DNA of 22,883 nucleotides from a virus, in the IMG/VR virus record IMGVR_UViG_3300034375_008440, positions 1 to 22,883 of that record. The stretch is one strand, 5' to 3'. Below are positions 1-8,539 of this stretch, piece after piece; the stretch's first letter is position 1; every line of letters begins with the position of its first letter. Under the pieces are notes generated by a model. It did no database searches and was not told the DNA's origin. It saw nothing but the letters and a program-made list of their open reading frames with translations. The translations under genes were made by a program, and so were the position numbers.

Positions 1-489
1 GGGTCAGCATATTATGGAGAAGCAATTGAAAATATGCCAGTACTAGAAGCATTTCCTAATGAACTTCAAACTATGAAGTATAAATTAGTTACTTTACCTA
101 GATCAACAGCAGTAATGCCTACTTTAACTGTTGGGACAAATGTAATTCAATTAGTAACAGGTGAGTCCCAATTAATAACTCCCCAAACCCAAACTTTTGA
201 AGGAACTAATGCAGAATCAAATGGTTATACTGCTACTATGTCAAATATTACTTATGCTAATATTATAGGAGCAGGTGCTGCATCTAATAGTACTTTAAAT
301 ACACAACAAACTTTAGGAACAAACGTATCTAAAACTGTTACAGGTAATACATTTACATTAAATGCAACATCAATAAATGTATTTGGTACAGCAACTGTTT
401 TATACGCTACATTAACTCTAGTAGGTAGAAGTACAGGAGCTAGATTACAAGTTCCAGTAGAATTAAGAAAATCAGCAGGAATGCAATAA
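1..489 (+). CDS. Virion-type protein, 3' end only
   Basis: The reading frame is open from the first base of the window, so this is the C-terminal 162 residues of a longer protein. A Met codon at 34 is probably internal, because the frame continues upstream without a stop. The sequence is rich in Thr, Ser, Asn, Gly and Ala, with few charged residues and many short alternating hydrophobic stretches. That composition is typical of beta-rich phage tail, baseplate or head-decoration proteins. I do not recognise a family. The next two genes are also virion-like and follow in the same direction after only 19 bases, so a structural role is the best inference. Confidence 0.6.
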   Translation, partial: GSAYYGEAIENMPVLEAFPNELQTMKYKLVTLPRSTAVMPTLTVGTNVIQLVTGESQLITPQTQTFEGTNAESNGYTATMSNITYANIIGAGAASNSTLNTQQTLGTNVSKTVTGNTFTLNATSINVFGTATVLYATLTLVGRSTGARLQVPVELRKSAGMQ

Positions 490-508
490 AACATAAAAAC
501 AAAAAAAC

Positions 509-1564
509 ATGGCTAACGGAGCTTTTACTCAATTTCAACCAAGTGATATTATTAATAGTGTAGATTCTATAACAGGAACTGTATGGAGTGGTAATGCTCC
601 TAGACTTACAGAAGTATACACATCATCGGTTCAAAATGCATCTAATTCAGGACAATATTATGTTCATGTATACCAAACTTCATCCACAGAAACTACAGCA
701 GCAGTTCAATTTGACATTGCTTATGCTGATGAAGTTGGTAGTGGTAGTTTACTTTATAATGCTTTAGTTGATGGTAAATCACCTTCATCTACAATATATG
801 GTCAATATCAAAATATAGCATTAGGTGATGATACAGAGGATTTTGTATTTGGTAATGCTTCATCATCATATTTTTATGCTTTATCAGTTGAAAGAGCTAG
901 ATATAAAGAATCGTTAGCTTTAGGTACAATGGCATTAATATTAAATGATGGTACTGCAGCTGGTAATAATAATTTACATTTAACTGATAATAGTAATATA
1001 AGTACAGGTAATGTTTTTGGAAATGCTGGAAGGGTTTATCAAGTAGTATCAGGATCTGAAGGAAATGTATATACTGGTACTAATGCTAACGGTTGGACTG
1101 CAACTAAAGGATCATATGGTTTATATCTACCTGATGTAGGTTTGATTTTATTAAATGGTGAAGCTTTAGATTTATCTATAGTTAATGGTGGGATTGCATT
1201 AGCTACAGGAAGAAACTCAAATACTAATGATGCTAATATGAGTAAATTATTTAGTAGATTATCTTCAAGTATAATGGTTAATGATGATTCTTTTAGATTA
1301 AATTCTCAAGAAACATTAGCATCTGATTTTTACTTTGTAAGAGCTCAAAATGCAGACTTTAATTATTCTTCAAACCCATCATTTGTTTCAGGTTCAACAG
1401 GTCAATTATTATGGCCTTCAATGCAAAATAATCCTCAAACATTTATTACAACAGTTGGTTTATATAATGATTCAAATGAATTATGTGCTACAGCAAAATT
1501 AAGTAGACCATTAGTTAAAGATTTTACAAAAGAATTACTTGTTAGAGTTAAATTAGATTACTAA
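509..1564 (+). CDS. Virion structural protein with shared C-terminal module
   Basis: The protein has 351 residues and is rich in Ser, Asn, Gly and Thr, with no signal peptide and no enzyme motif. The last 70 or so residues contain a block with NPSF, then ITTVGLYN, then AKLSRP, ending in a basic VRVKLDY. The same block closes the next gene, so the two share a C-terminal domain. I have the impression that similar ends occur in structural proteins of marine T4-like phages, but I cannot confirm the family. The start at 509 follows an A-rich stretch without a Shine-Dalgarno sequence. A tail or baseplate part is the most likely role. Confidence 0.65.
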   Translation: MANGAFTQFQPSDIINSVDSITGTVWSGNAPRLTEVYTSSVQNASNSGQYYVHVYQTSSTETTAAVQFDIAYADEVGSGSLLYNALVDGKSPSSTIYGQYQNIALGDDTEDFVFGNASSSYFYALSVERARYKESLALGTMALILNDGTAAGNNNLHLTDNSNISTGNVFGNAGRVYQVVSGSEGNVYTGTNANGWTATKGSYGLYLPDVGLILLNGEALDLSIVNGGIALATGRNSNTNDANMSKLFSRLSSSIMVNDDSFRLNSQETLASDFYFVRAQNADFNYSSNPSFVSGSTGQLLWPSMQNNPQTFITTVGLYNDSNELCATAKLSRPLVKDFTKELLVRVKLDY

Positions 1565-1569
1565 AATGT

Positions 1570-2739
1570 ATGTCGGCTTACAAACAATTTACTACAAAGG
1601 ACATTGTAATAACTCCTTTTTCTGCTAATAAAGGATTTAGTTTTACTGGAAATGCCATGACGGCATCTAATGTAGGAATTGAAGTTTATTTTGGCACTCA
1701 ACCCCCAGCTAATAAATTAATATTTGAAACTTCCCAACAATCTGTATGGTATGGTAATTTTGGATCTACAGTTTCAGGATCTCAAAATTTTACAGGATTT
1801 GTAAATAAATTGAATACTAATTCTGTTTATTCAAGTGTAATGCAACTTTATTACTCTAATTATTTTGGAAGTCAATCTGGTAGTTTAGTTGCTACTTCAA
1901 GTTTATTATATGGTTTAGAAGGCCCTCAAAATAATACATTTGCTGAAAATAATAACATTGATATCGGTCTTAGTGGATCAAATAATATACCTATTGGAGC
2001 TGTAAAAAGTCCTCAATATAATAATTATTTATCAAGTACTATTATTCAAACTAGAACAGCATTATTAGGAGAAGATGTTCTTATAGCTAATCAACCTAAT
2101 AATAATTTTATATCATTAATCTCAATTCCTTCAAAATTATGGGGCAATAATATTGAACCCCAAAGTACAAGTATAAAATATATTTCAAGTGGACTTACAT
2201 ACACAGCCCATGATGATGGAAATGGAAATTTATTTGTTTCAGAACCCACAACCCCAATTATTAATCAGTATTGTGGTAATGTAATTTATGAACATGGAAA
2301 TATAATTATAACCCCTGTAAGTGCATCTGCTGGTAATCCATATTCCACCCCAACATCACAGTTTACTGGGCTTGGTGTCTTTGTACTAAAAGGACAAGAT
2401 GGTTATAATGGGGTAAATTTATTACAAAATCTTACTGTAGGATTTTCATCGTCAGTTACATTATATGAACATCAGTATAAATGTGTTGTAAGAGAAAATG
2501 AATTTGGTTACTCTTTAAACCCATCATTACTATCAGGAAGCCAATCTGAAGCACCTTTATTAGGTACAAATTATGTTTATAAAGATTTTGCAACAGGATC
2601 TTATTTTAGTCCTTACATTACAACAGTAGGATTATATGATAATGATCAAAATTTATTAGCTGTTGGAAAACTATCAGTACCAACAAAAGTACCGATGAAT
2701 GCTGACTTAGAAATTCAAGTAGCATTTGATACAAATTAA
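1570..2739 (+). CDS. Virion structural protein, relative of the preceding gene
   Basis: The 389-residue product is rich in Asn, Ser, Gly and Tyr, as expected of a beta-rich virion component. Its C-terminus (about residues 311-389) repeats the layout of the upstream neighbour: NPSLLSGS, then YITTVGLYD, then VGKLSVP and a final hydrophobic strand. The N-terminal parts are much less alike, so the pair looks like a divergent duplication or two proteins sharing an assembly domain. The start follows the previous stop by five bases. An out-of-frame ATG at 1566 is not used. Exact place in the particle is unknown. Confidence 0.65.
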   Translation: MSAYKQFTTKDIVITPFSANKGFSFTGNAMTASNVGIEVYFGTQPPANKLIFETSQQSVWYGNFGSTVSGSQNFTGFVNKLNTNSVYSSVMQLYYSNYFGSQSGSLVATSSLLYGLEGPQNNTFAENNNIDIGLSGSNNIPIGAVKSPQYNNYLSSTIIQTRTALLGEDVLIANQPNNNFISLISIPSKLWGNNIEPQSTSIKYISSGLTYTAHDDGNGNLFVSEPTTPIINQYCGNVIYEHGNIIITPVSASAGNPYSTPTSQFTGLGVFVLKGQDGYNGVNLLQNLTVGFSSSVTLYEHQYKCVVRENEFGYSLNPSLLSGSQSEAPLLGTNYVYKDFATGSYFSPYITTVGLYDNDQNLLAVGKLSVPTKVPMNADLEIQVAFDTN

Positions 2740-2757
2740 TTATATTAATAATCCTAA

Positions 2758-3258
2758 ATGATAAACATGCCAACAACCGCTACCTGGATATACCAGGGAA
2801 GGGTTATAACATCAATAAAAGATATGCCTGAGGGAACTTATGGATTTATCTATGAAGTTAGGTATAAACCTACTGATATAAGATACATAGGTAAAAAAGT
2901 TCTTTATTTTGAAAGAAATAAAAAATTAGGTAAAAAAGCATTACAAGCTTTAAAAGAAGAAAGATCTAAACAAGGTCTTAAAGGTCGTACTCCCTTAAAA
3001 CAAAAAATAATAACTGAATCTGATTGGAAATATTATTTTGGATCTCAAAAAGAAATATTAGATTTATCTAAAAAAGATAACGATGGAAAAAATTGGGAAA
3101 AACGTATATTAGAATTTGTACCCAATAAAAAATTGCTTACTTATTATGAAACAAAACATTTATTTTTAAATGAAGTATTAGAAAATAAATATAGTGCTCA
3201 TATTAATGATAATATTTTAGGTAAGTTTTTTTCACGTGACTTTGGAGACACAAAATAA
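2758..3258 (+). CDS. SegE-like GIY-YIG endonuclease
   Basis: The protein has 166 residues. A GIY-YIG core is readable: YGFIY at residues 28-32 and RYIGKK at 42-47, about ten residues apart as the family requires. It continues with a basic stretch, a DWKYYFGS segment, and a C-terminal YETKH whose Glu131 is the likely metal ligand. The FIY and YIG strands, the downstream Glu and a late Asn/His-rich part match the SegE type of T4-like phages, which are homing or free-standing endonucleases. It sits between structural genes and a primase, as a mobile gene might. A second in-frame Met at 2767 is an alternative start. Whether the enzyme is active or mobile cannot be told here. Confidence 0.75.
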   Translation: MINMPTTATWIYQGRVITSIKDMPEGTYGFIYEVRYKPTDIRYIGKKVLYFERNKKLGKKALQALKEERSKQGLKGRTPLKQKIITESDWKYYFGSQKEILDLSKKDNDGKNWEKRILEFVPNKKLLTYYETKHLFLNEVLENKYSAHINDNILGKFFSRDFGDTK

Positions 3259-3261
3259 TAG

Positions 3262-3270
3262 TCGTATATT
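3262..3270 (+). promoter_or_regulatory. Candidate non-late promoter element TCGTATATT
   Basis: TCGTATATT lies seven bases before the primase start. The same nine bases occur upstream of the FAD dehydrogenase (16639) and the NadR-like kinase (18472), both non-structural genes. This copy lacks the ATAA extension present at the other two. Its promoter role is inferred only from recurrence and position. Confidence 0.35.
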
Positions 3271-3276
3271 CCCCAT

Positions 3277-4209
3277 ATGATAAATGAACTACTAGTAAGC
3301 TTAGTAAGTAGAGTATTAGGCGAAGGAAAAATGACTGCTCGTGGTAATAGAGCATTTCATTGTCCTTTATGTAATCATCATAAACCTAAATTAGAAATTA
3401 ATTTTACTGATAATAAAAAAGGTCACCATCCTTGGCATTGTTGGGTTTGCAATGAAAAAGGAAAATTTTTAAATACATTATTTAAAAAAGTAAAGGCATC
3501 ACCTGAAGTATTTACAGAATTAAAATCATTAGTAAAGACTGGTTATCAAGTTAAAGATGTAGAAGTAATTAAATATGACTTAAAACTACCAGAAGAATTT
3601 ATTCCTATAACTACTAATGATAAAAATATAATAGGAAGACAAGCGTGGTCTTATTTAAAAAATAGAGGTATAACTATTGAAGACATTGAAAAGTACAATA
3701 TAGGATATTGTGAATATGGTAGATATGCTAAAATGATTATTATTCCATCTTATGATAAAAATGGTCAATTAAATTATTATACTGGAAGATCATTTGAAAA
3801 AGATCCATATATAAAATACAAAAATCCAGAGGCATCAAGAAATATAATACCAAATGAACATTTAATTAATTGGAATTTACCTTTAGTTATATGTGAAGGT
3901 ATGTTTGATTCTATAGCTATTAAACGTAATGCTATACCTTTATTAGGTAAAAATATACAATCTGAATTAATGAAAAAAATAGTAACATCTACTATTGAAA
4001 AAATATACATAGCATTAGATACAGATGCTATGAAACAAGCAGTCAAATTCGCAGAAGAATTTATAAATGAAGGAAAAGAAGTTTATTTAATTGATCTTAA
4101 AGAAAAAGATCCTAGTGAAATGGGGTTTCATGATTTTACAAAATTAATTCAAAATACATTCCCCTTAACCTCCTACCAATTAATGGAAAGGAAATTACAA
4201 TCAATATGA
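3277..4209 (+). CDS. 61: DNA primase, T4 gp61-like (zinc finger plus TOPRIM)
   Basis: The 310-residue protein would make RNA primers for lagging-strand synthesis, working with a gp41-type helicase that lies outside this window. A zinc-binding module is visible at the N-terminus: CPLC at residues 29-32 and CWVC at 55-58. A TOPRIM core follows: the EGMFD motif with Glu207 and Asp211, and ALDTD with Asp248 and Asp250. This order and the length fit T4 gp61 (about 340 residues). The last codons overlap the next gene by four bases (ATGA), so primase and nuclease are probably translationally coupled. A replication gene between structural blocks is unusual compared with T4. Confidence 0.88.
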   Translation: MINELLVSLVSRVLGEGKMTARGNRAFHCPLCNHHKPKLEINFTDNKKGHHPWHCWVCNEKGKFLNTLFKKVKASPEVFTELKSLVKTGYQVKDVEVIKYDLKLPEEFIPITTNDKNIIGRQAWSYLKNRGITIEDIEKYNIGYCEYGRYAKMIIIPSYDKNGQLNYYTGRSFEKDPYIKYKNPEASRNIIPNEHLINWNLPLVICEGMFDSIAIKRNAIPLLGKNIQSELMKKIVTSTIEKIYIALDTDAMKQAVKFAEEFINEGKEVYLIDLKEKDPSEMGFHDFTKLIQNTFPLTSYQLMERKLQSI

Positions 4210-4976
4210 AAAAGAGAAATATAAAAAAATCTTATAATAGGATTTTAGAAATTAGTGAAGATGCAAAACAAATAACTTTACCTGATGCTAGATATTATAG
4301 AAGAAATGGTAAATATTATCCATCTGTAACTTACGTATTAAGTTATTACCCAAAAGGAAAACACTTCCAAGATTGGCTTAAAAAAGTAGGATACTCAGCT
4401 GATTGGATTGTTAAAAAAGCAGGAGAAGAAGGTACACAGGTACATGAAATGATTGAAGATTATTTAAATGGAGAAGAATTAAATTTTCTTCAAAATGGTA
4501 CCCCAATGTATAATCCTGATATTTGGCAAATGTTTTTAAAATTTGTTGACTTTTGGGAAGAATACAAACCAACATTAATTGAAACCGAAGTACATTTATT
4601 TTCAGATGAATTAAAAGTAGCAGGTACCTGTGATATGGTTTGTGAAATTGATGGTAAATTATGGATTATAGATTTTAAAACCTCTAATCATCTTCAAACT
4701 ACTTATGATTTACAAACTGCTGTTTATGGTAAAATGTATGAGGAATGTTATGGTAAAACAGCAGACCATTATGGGGTATTATGGTTAAAATCATCTAAAA
4801 GAAAAAAATCCCAAGATAAAATGCAGGGCAAAGGGTGGGAAATGTATGAATCAAAACGTACACAAGAAGAAAATATTGATATTTTTAATACTGTTAAAAA
4901 ATTATTTGATTTAGAAAACCCAAAACATTCCCCAACATTTACAGAATTTAAAACTACAGTGAAGAGAAACTTATAA
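4206..4976 (+). CDS. PD-(D/E)XK nuclease, RecB/Cas4-like
   Basis: The 256-residue protein carries the ordered motifs of the RecB/Cas4-type nuclease superfamily. These are a His in GTQVHE (His80), a Glu in ETEVHLF (126-128), GTCD with Asp143, IIDFKTS with Asp156 and Lys158, and the QxxxY helix motif with Gln170 and Tyr174. Such enzymes cut DNA ends with Mg2+ or Mn2+. I see no four-cysteine iron-sulphur cluster of the Cas4 kind, so it is closer to stand-alone RecB-family phage exonucleases. The four-base overlap with the primase suggests a role in replication, recombination or host DNA breakdown. The superfamily call is firm; substrate and polarity are unknown. Confidence 0.85.
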   Translation: MKKRNIKKSYNRILEISEDAKQITLPDARYYRRNGKYYPSVTYVLSYYPKGKHFQDWLKKVGYSADWIVKKAGEEGTQVHEMIEDYLNGEELNFLQNGTPMYNPDIWQMFLKFVDFWEEYKPTLIETEVHLFSDELKVAGTCDMVCEIDGKLWIIDFKTSNHLQTTYDLQTAVYGKMYEECYGKTADHYGVLWLKSSKRKKSQDKMQGKGWEMYESKRTQEENIDIFNTVKKLFDLENPKHSPTFTEFKTTVKRNL

Positions 4977-4985
4977 TATTTATAA
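4976..4985 (+). promoter_or_regulatory. Candidate late promoter element ATATTTATAA
   Basis: The motif overlaps the end of the nuclease gene and lies nine bases before the kinase start. It is one of five perfect intergenic or gene-end copies, each 9 to 21 bases before a start codon and each followed by an A-rich stretch. All five precede genes with capsid-type leaders or the portal. Confidence 0.45.
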
Positions 4986-4994
4986 TAAAAATAT

Positions 4995-5798
4995 ATGATA
5001 AGTTTAGTTGAAATTTTAAATGAAGCTGTTGGTAAACCTAAAGCTATTATATTAGCAGGTGCGCCTGGAGCAGGTAAAGGATTTATCTTAAGAGGATTAG
5101 ATCTTTCAGGATTAACTACATATAATTTAGATTTAGATTTTGTTCCTTTATTAAAAAAAGCAGGTGTAAGTTTAGATTTAAAAAATGCTACACCTGAAGA
5201 AAGAAGCCAGGCAGCTAAATTAATGAGACAAGCTGCATCTAAATTAAAAGATGAAGATTTACCTAAAGCAATAGCTAGTAGAGAATCATTTATATTAGAT
5301 GGAACAGCAGCATCATTAAAAGCTACTCTTAAATTAAAGGATGAATTAGAAAAGGCAGGGTATGAAGTATTTATGCTTTATGTTTATACAGATTTAGAAC
5401 GTTCATTAAAACAAAACCAAGATAGATTTGATAAATCTGGGGGTGAAGATAGAAGTTTAGCTCCTGCTATTGTGATGCGTACGTGGAATGATGTTACTAA
5501 AAATTACGATGAATATAAAAATGCTTTTGGTAATAATTTTGTATCTGTTTCAAATTTATTAAAAGATGAAAAACTAAAAGATTTAGAATCAATAGTAAAA
5601 AAATATTTAGATCCTTTTAAACCACAAGGAACAAAACCAAAAGATGCTAAAGCACAAGCTAGATCAGATAAAAGAAAAGCTGAGATAAATGCGCAAATTA
5701 AAGCTCTATTAGCTGATGATGGAGTAAAAAACATAATAGATAATTCAGTATCAGCTGAAGAAGCACAATCAAAAATAAAACAATTTTTAGGTAAATGA
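4995..5798 (+). CDS. P-loop kinase (zeta-toxin/PNK-like) with capsid-type leader
   Basis: The 267-residue protein has a Walker A motif GAPGAGKG at residues 22-29, after the hydrophobic strand AIILA. An NLDLDF segment (about 43-48) sits where zeta-toxin and polynucleotide-kinase-like enzymes hold a catalytic Asp. FILDGT and an arginine-containing stretch (QNQDRFDKSGG) resemble a Walker B region and lid. This points to ATP-dependent phosphorylation of a small molecule, nucleotide or nucleic-acid end. Residues 1-11 end in ILNEA, like the leader that sends T4 internal proteins into the prohead. The last 50 or so residues are Lys/Ala-rich and helical. It overlaps the next gene by four bases. The kinase fold is fairly sure; substrate and packaging are inference. 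Confidence 0.7.
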   Translation: MISLVEILNEAVGKPKAIILAGAPGAGKGFILRGLDLSGLTTYNLDLDFVPLLKKAGVSLDLKNATPEERSQAAKLMRQAASKLKDEDLPKAIASRESFILDGTAASLKATLKLKDELEKAGYEVFMLYVYTDLERSLKQNQDRFDKSGGEDRSLAPAIVMRTWNDVTKNYDEYKNAFGNNFVSVSNLLKDEKLKDLESIVKKYLDPFKPQGTKPKDAKAQARSDKRKAEINAQIKALLADDGVKNIIDNSVSAEEAQSKIKQFLGK

Positions 5799-7909
5799 AC
5801 CATTTAACAAGATCTTTATTAGAAGGATTATTAGAAGAAGATAAAAAAGTAGTTGCTCTTTATGGTGGAGGTTTTAAACCACCAATTGGAGGACATTTTG
5901 AAGTAGTAGATGAAGCTTTAAAACAATATCCTGAAATTGATGAATTAATTATATTAGTAGGAGGTGGAGAAAGAAATGGTATTTCACAAGCTGAAGCTAT
6001 TTTAATATGGGAAATTTATCAAGATTATTTACCACCAAAAGTTAAAATTCAACCATCAAAAATGCCAATTGGTGATATTTATAGTTTTGCTAAAAATAAT
6101 CCTCAAGATATTATTTATTGGATAATTGGTAGAAGAGAAGGTGCTGATGATGATAATAAAGATATAATTGATAGAGCAAAAGCACTAAAAAAGAATCCTG
6201 AAAAATATAATAATTTAGATTTAAAAGTTATTACTACCCAAGATGAAAGTATGAGAGGTAGAAATTCTAGGGAAGCAGCTAAAAAAGGTAAATTATATTT
6301 TACCCCATTCTTACCTAAAAAATTATCAAAAGAAGATAAAAGTAAAGTATTTGACATAGTTTCTCCTGTATTAAAAGAAAACGCTACATATTCCCAGAAT
6401 ATAGATTATAAACAGATGATTCAAGATCTAACTGATTATATGATAAAAAAAGGTAGAAATATAGAACCATTACCTAAAGTAGAATTTGTAGATGGTGATT
6501 CAGAAAATGCAAAAGATTTTTTTGGTAAAACAGCATATTATGATCCTAATACTCAAACTATAGTTTTATATACCGAAGGTAGACATCCTAAGGATATAGT
6601 TAGATCATTTTCTCATGAAATGGTTCATCATACCCAATTTTTAGAAGATAGATTAGGTGATGTTCAAACAACTAATACTACTGAAGATGATAATTTAGAT
6701 AAGATTGAACAAGAAGCTAATTTAGTAGGTACAATGACATTTAGAAATTGGACTGATAATATAAAAGAAAAGAAAAATAAAGATCCATTTGGTTTAAATG
6801 CTTATGCTCTTGAATTAGCTCGAGGATTAGAAGAAGGAGATACTTATGAAAAAATGGCTGCTAAAGGGAAAAAAGCAGGTAGTTTAAAACAAGGTACTGT
6901 TAGAAAAAGATTAGGTATTTCTAAAGATAAAAAAATTCCATTATCCTTAATTAATAAAGAAATTGCTCGTTTAAAGAAAATGGATAAAGATCCTGATAAA
7001 AAGGGTGCTCAATTAGGTGATAAAAATCAAAAATATTATAAAGCATTACAATTAGCTAAAACATTAAAAACAACAACTAATATTAATGAATCTGATCCTA
7101 AAAAAGGCACGGGTAAAAAACCTAAAGGATCAGGACGTAGATTATATACTGATGAAGATCCTTCTGATACAGTAGGTATTAAATTTTCAACTAGGCAAGA
7201 TATAGTTGATACTTTAAATAAAACATCATTTAAAAATAAATCACATGCTAGACAATCTCAGATTATTAATTTAATACATCAGAGAGTAAGGGCAGCATTA
7301 GGTAGAACTAAAGATCCTAAGAAAAAAAAGAAATTACAAACTGCTTTTAGCTATATTAAAAAACGTAAAGAAGCATCTAAAGAAAAAACTAAAAGGTTGC
7401 AAGTACAAAAGAAAAAAATAAAAGAAAATATTAATGGAAATTATACTATTTATTCTGATATGGATGGGGTATTAGTTGATTTTGATAAAAGATTTAAAAG
7501 ATTTTCAGATGGAATACCTCCAACAGAATATGAACAAAAGTTCGGTAAAGATAAATTTTGGGAATTAGTTGATGGTGTAGGAGTTAGATTTTGGGTTGGA
7601 ATGGATTGGATGTCTGATGGTAAACAATTGTGGAATTATATTAAAGAATATAATCCTACATTACTATCATCACCTTCAAGATCTAATTATTCTAGAATGG
7701 GTAAAAGAATATGGAGAAAAAGAAATTTACCTTCAACTAAATTAATATTAGCACAAGCTGCAAATAAGCAGAATTATGCAGATCCAGATAGTATATTAAT
7801 TGATGATAGAGAATCAAATGTAGATCAATGGATTAAAGCTGGAGGAATTGGTATATTACATACTGATACAGTTTCAACAATAAATAAGTTAAAAGAATTA
7901 GGTTTATGA
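5795..7909 (+). CDS. Four-part protein: nucleotidyltransferase, HExxH peptidase, basic domain, HAD phosphatase
   Basis: The 704-residue protein joins four regions. Residues 17-190 form an HIGH-type nucleotidyltransferase (NMN adenylyltransferase or cytidylyltransferase-like), with GGGFKPPIGGH at 24-34 and RGRNSREA near the domain end; the first His of the HxGH signature is replaced by Ile. Residues 197-430 hold a zinc peptidase motif HEMVH at 274-278, with Glu305 or Glu307 as possible third ligand. Residues 433-543 are a basic helical domain of a type I associate with T4-like phages. Residues 549-704 are a HAD hydrolase close to 5'-nucleotidases: DMDGVLVD at 555-562 and a double Asp at 670-671. 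The regions are separated by LKE|N (195), INE|S (432) and IKE|N (544), which resemble T4 prohead protease sites. The N-terminus has LLEG and LLEE. It overlaps both neighbours by four bases. Confidence 0.75.
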   Translation: MNHLTRSLLEGLLEEDKKVVALYGGGFKPPIGGHFEVVDEALKQYPEIDELIILVGGGERNGISQAEAILIWEIYQDYLPPKVKIQPSKMPIGDIYSFAKNNPQDIIYWIIGRREGADDDNKDIIDRAKALKKNPEKYNNLDLKVITTQDESMRGRNSREAAKKGKLYFTPFLPKKLSKEDKSKVFDIVSPVLKENATYSQNIDYKQMIQDLTDYMIKKGRNIEPLPKVEFVDGDSENAKDFFGKTAYYDPNTQTIVLYTEGRHPKDIVRSFSHEMVHHTQFLEDRLGDVQTTNTTEDDNLDKIEQEANLVGTMTFRNWTDNIKEKKNKDPFGLNAYALELARGLEEGDTYEKMAAKGKKAGSLKQGTVRKRLGISKDKKIPLSLINKEIARLKKMDKDPDKKGAQLGDKNQKYYKALQLAKTLKTTTNINESDPKKGTGKKPKGSGRRLYTDEDPSDTVGIKFSTRQDIVDTLNKTSFKNKSHARQSQIINLIHQRVRAALGRTKDPKKKKKLQTAFSYIKKRKEASKEKTKRLQVQKKKIKENINGNYTIYSDMDGVLVDFDKRFKRFSDGIPPTEYEQKFGKDKFWELVDGVGVRFWVGMDWMSDGKQLWNYIKEYNPTLLSSPSRSNYSRMGKRIWRKRNLPSTKLILAQAANKQNYADPDSILIDDRESNVDQWIKAGGIGILHTDTVSTINKLKELGL

Positions 7910-8481
7910 GTCAAGATAATGTTTTAAGAAAAGAGTTTTCTAAAAAAGATGTACAACGTGTTAGAAACTTAGTACAAGGAAAAACTAGTGATAGAACTAC
8001 TGAAGGAATAGGTTATTCAAAAAAAGATACATTTTATAAAGAAGGTGATATTTGGGAAGAAAATGGTCGTAAATGGACTATTAGAGATGGTATTAAACAA
8101 AATATTACAAAATATGATGAAATAAAAAAAGCAATTAAAATGCCTTTATTTTGTCCTAATTGTAGTAAACAAATGAAACATAAATTTGATCCTAGTTATT
8201 ATAAAATTCATAAAAAATGTTATGACTGTTTTTTAAAATTTGCTACAGACTTAAAAAGAATGGGAGCTTGGGAAGTATATGAAAAAAATATTCACAATTC
8301 AGATTTAGATGTTTTTATTAAAGATTTTAAAGATTTTGTTGAAGATCAATTAACGGTATCTAATGAATCTTATATAACAGAGCAAGGGGATGTTGAAAAG
8401 TGGGTTGGTGGTTATGATAAAGAAAGAGTATTAGAAAGTTTAGAAAAAACAGTAGAATACTTAGAAAACTTAAAAAAATAA
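7906..8481 (+). CDS. Zinc-ribbon protein, conserved phage type
   Basis: The 191-residue protein has a four-cysteine zinc ribbon: CPNC at residues 83-86 and CYDC at 105-108, with HKK just before the second pair. The N-terminal part (KEFSKKDVQRVRNLV, GYSKK, WEENGRKWTI) and the C-terminal SNESYITE segment are features I associate with uncharacterised proteins of marine T4-like phages. No catalytic motif is visible. A nucleic-acid- or protein-binding role is plausible from the ribbon. It starts inside the stop of the 704-residue gene and ends the kinase-polyprotein cluster, so it may be co-expressed with them. Confidence 0.65.
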   Translation: MSQDNVLRKEFSKKDVQRVRNLVQGKTSDRTTEGIGYSKKDTFYKEGDIWEENGRKWTIRDGIKQNITKYDEIKKAIKMPLFCPNCSKQMKHKFDPSYYKIHKKCYDCFLKFATDLKRMGAWEVYEKNIHNSDLDVFIKDFKDFVEDQLTVSNESYITEQGDVEKWVGGYDKERVLESLEKTVEYLENLKK

Positions 8482-8508
8482 AACTCGCACATTTTATATA
8501 GTCTTTAT

Positions 8509-8518
8509 ATATTTATAA
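8509..8518 (+). promoter_or_regulatory. Candidate late promoter element ATATTTATAA
   Basis: The motif lies in the 58-base gap before the leader-bearing gene at 8540, 21 bases from its start. The sequence on both sides is almost pure A and T. It is identical to the copies at 4976, 9472, 19021 and 21661. Confidence 0.5.
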
Positions 8519-8539
8519 TAAAATTAACATTAGAATAAC

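Noticed and set aside
4206-4976. Cas4 of a CRISPR system
   Set aside because: The nuclease motifs fit, but the iron-sulphur cysteines are absent and there is no CRISPR array or other cas gene in the window.
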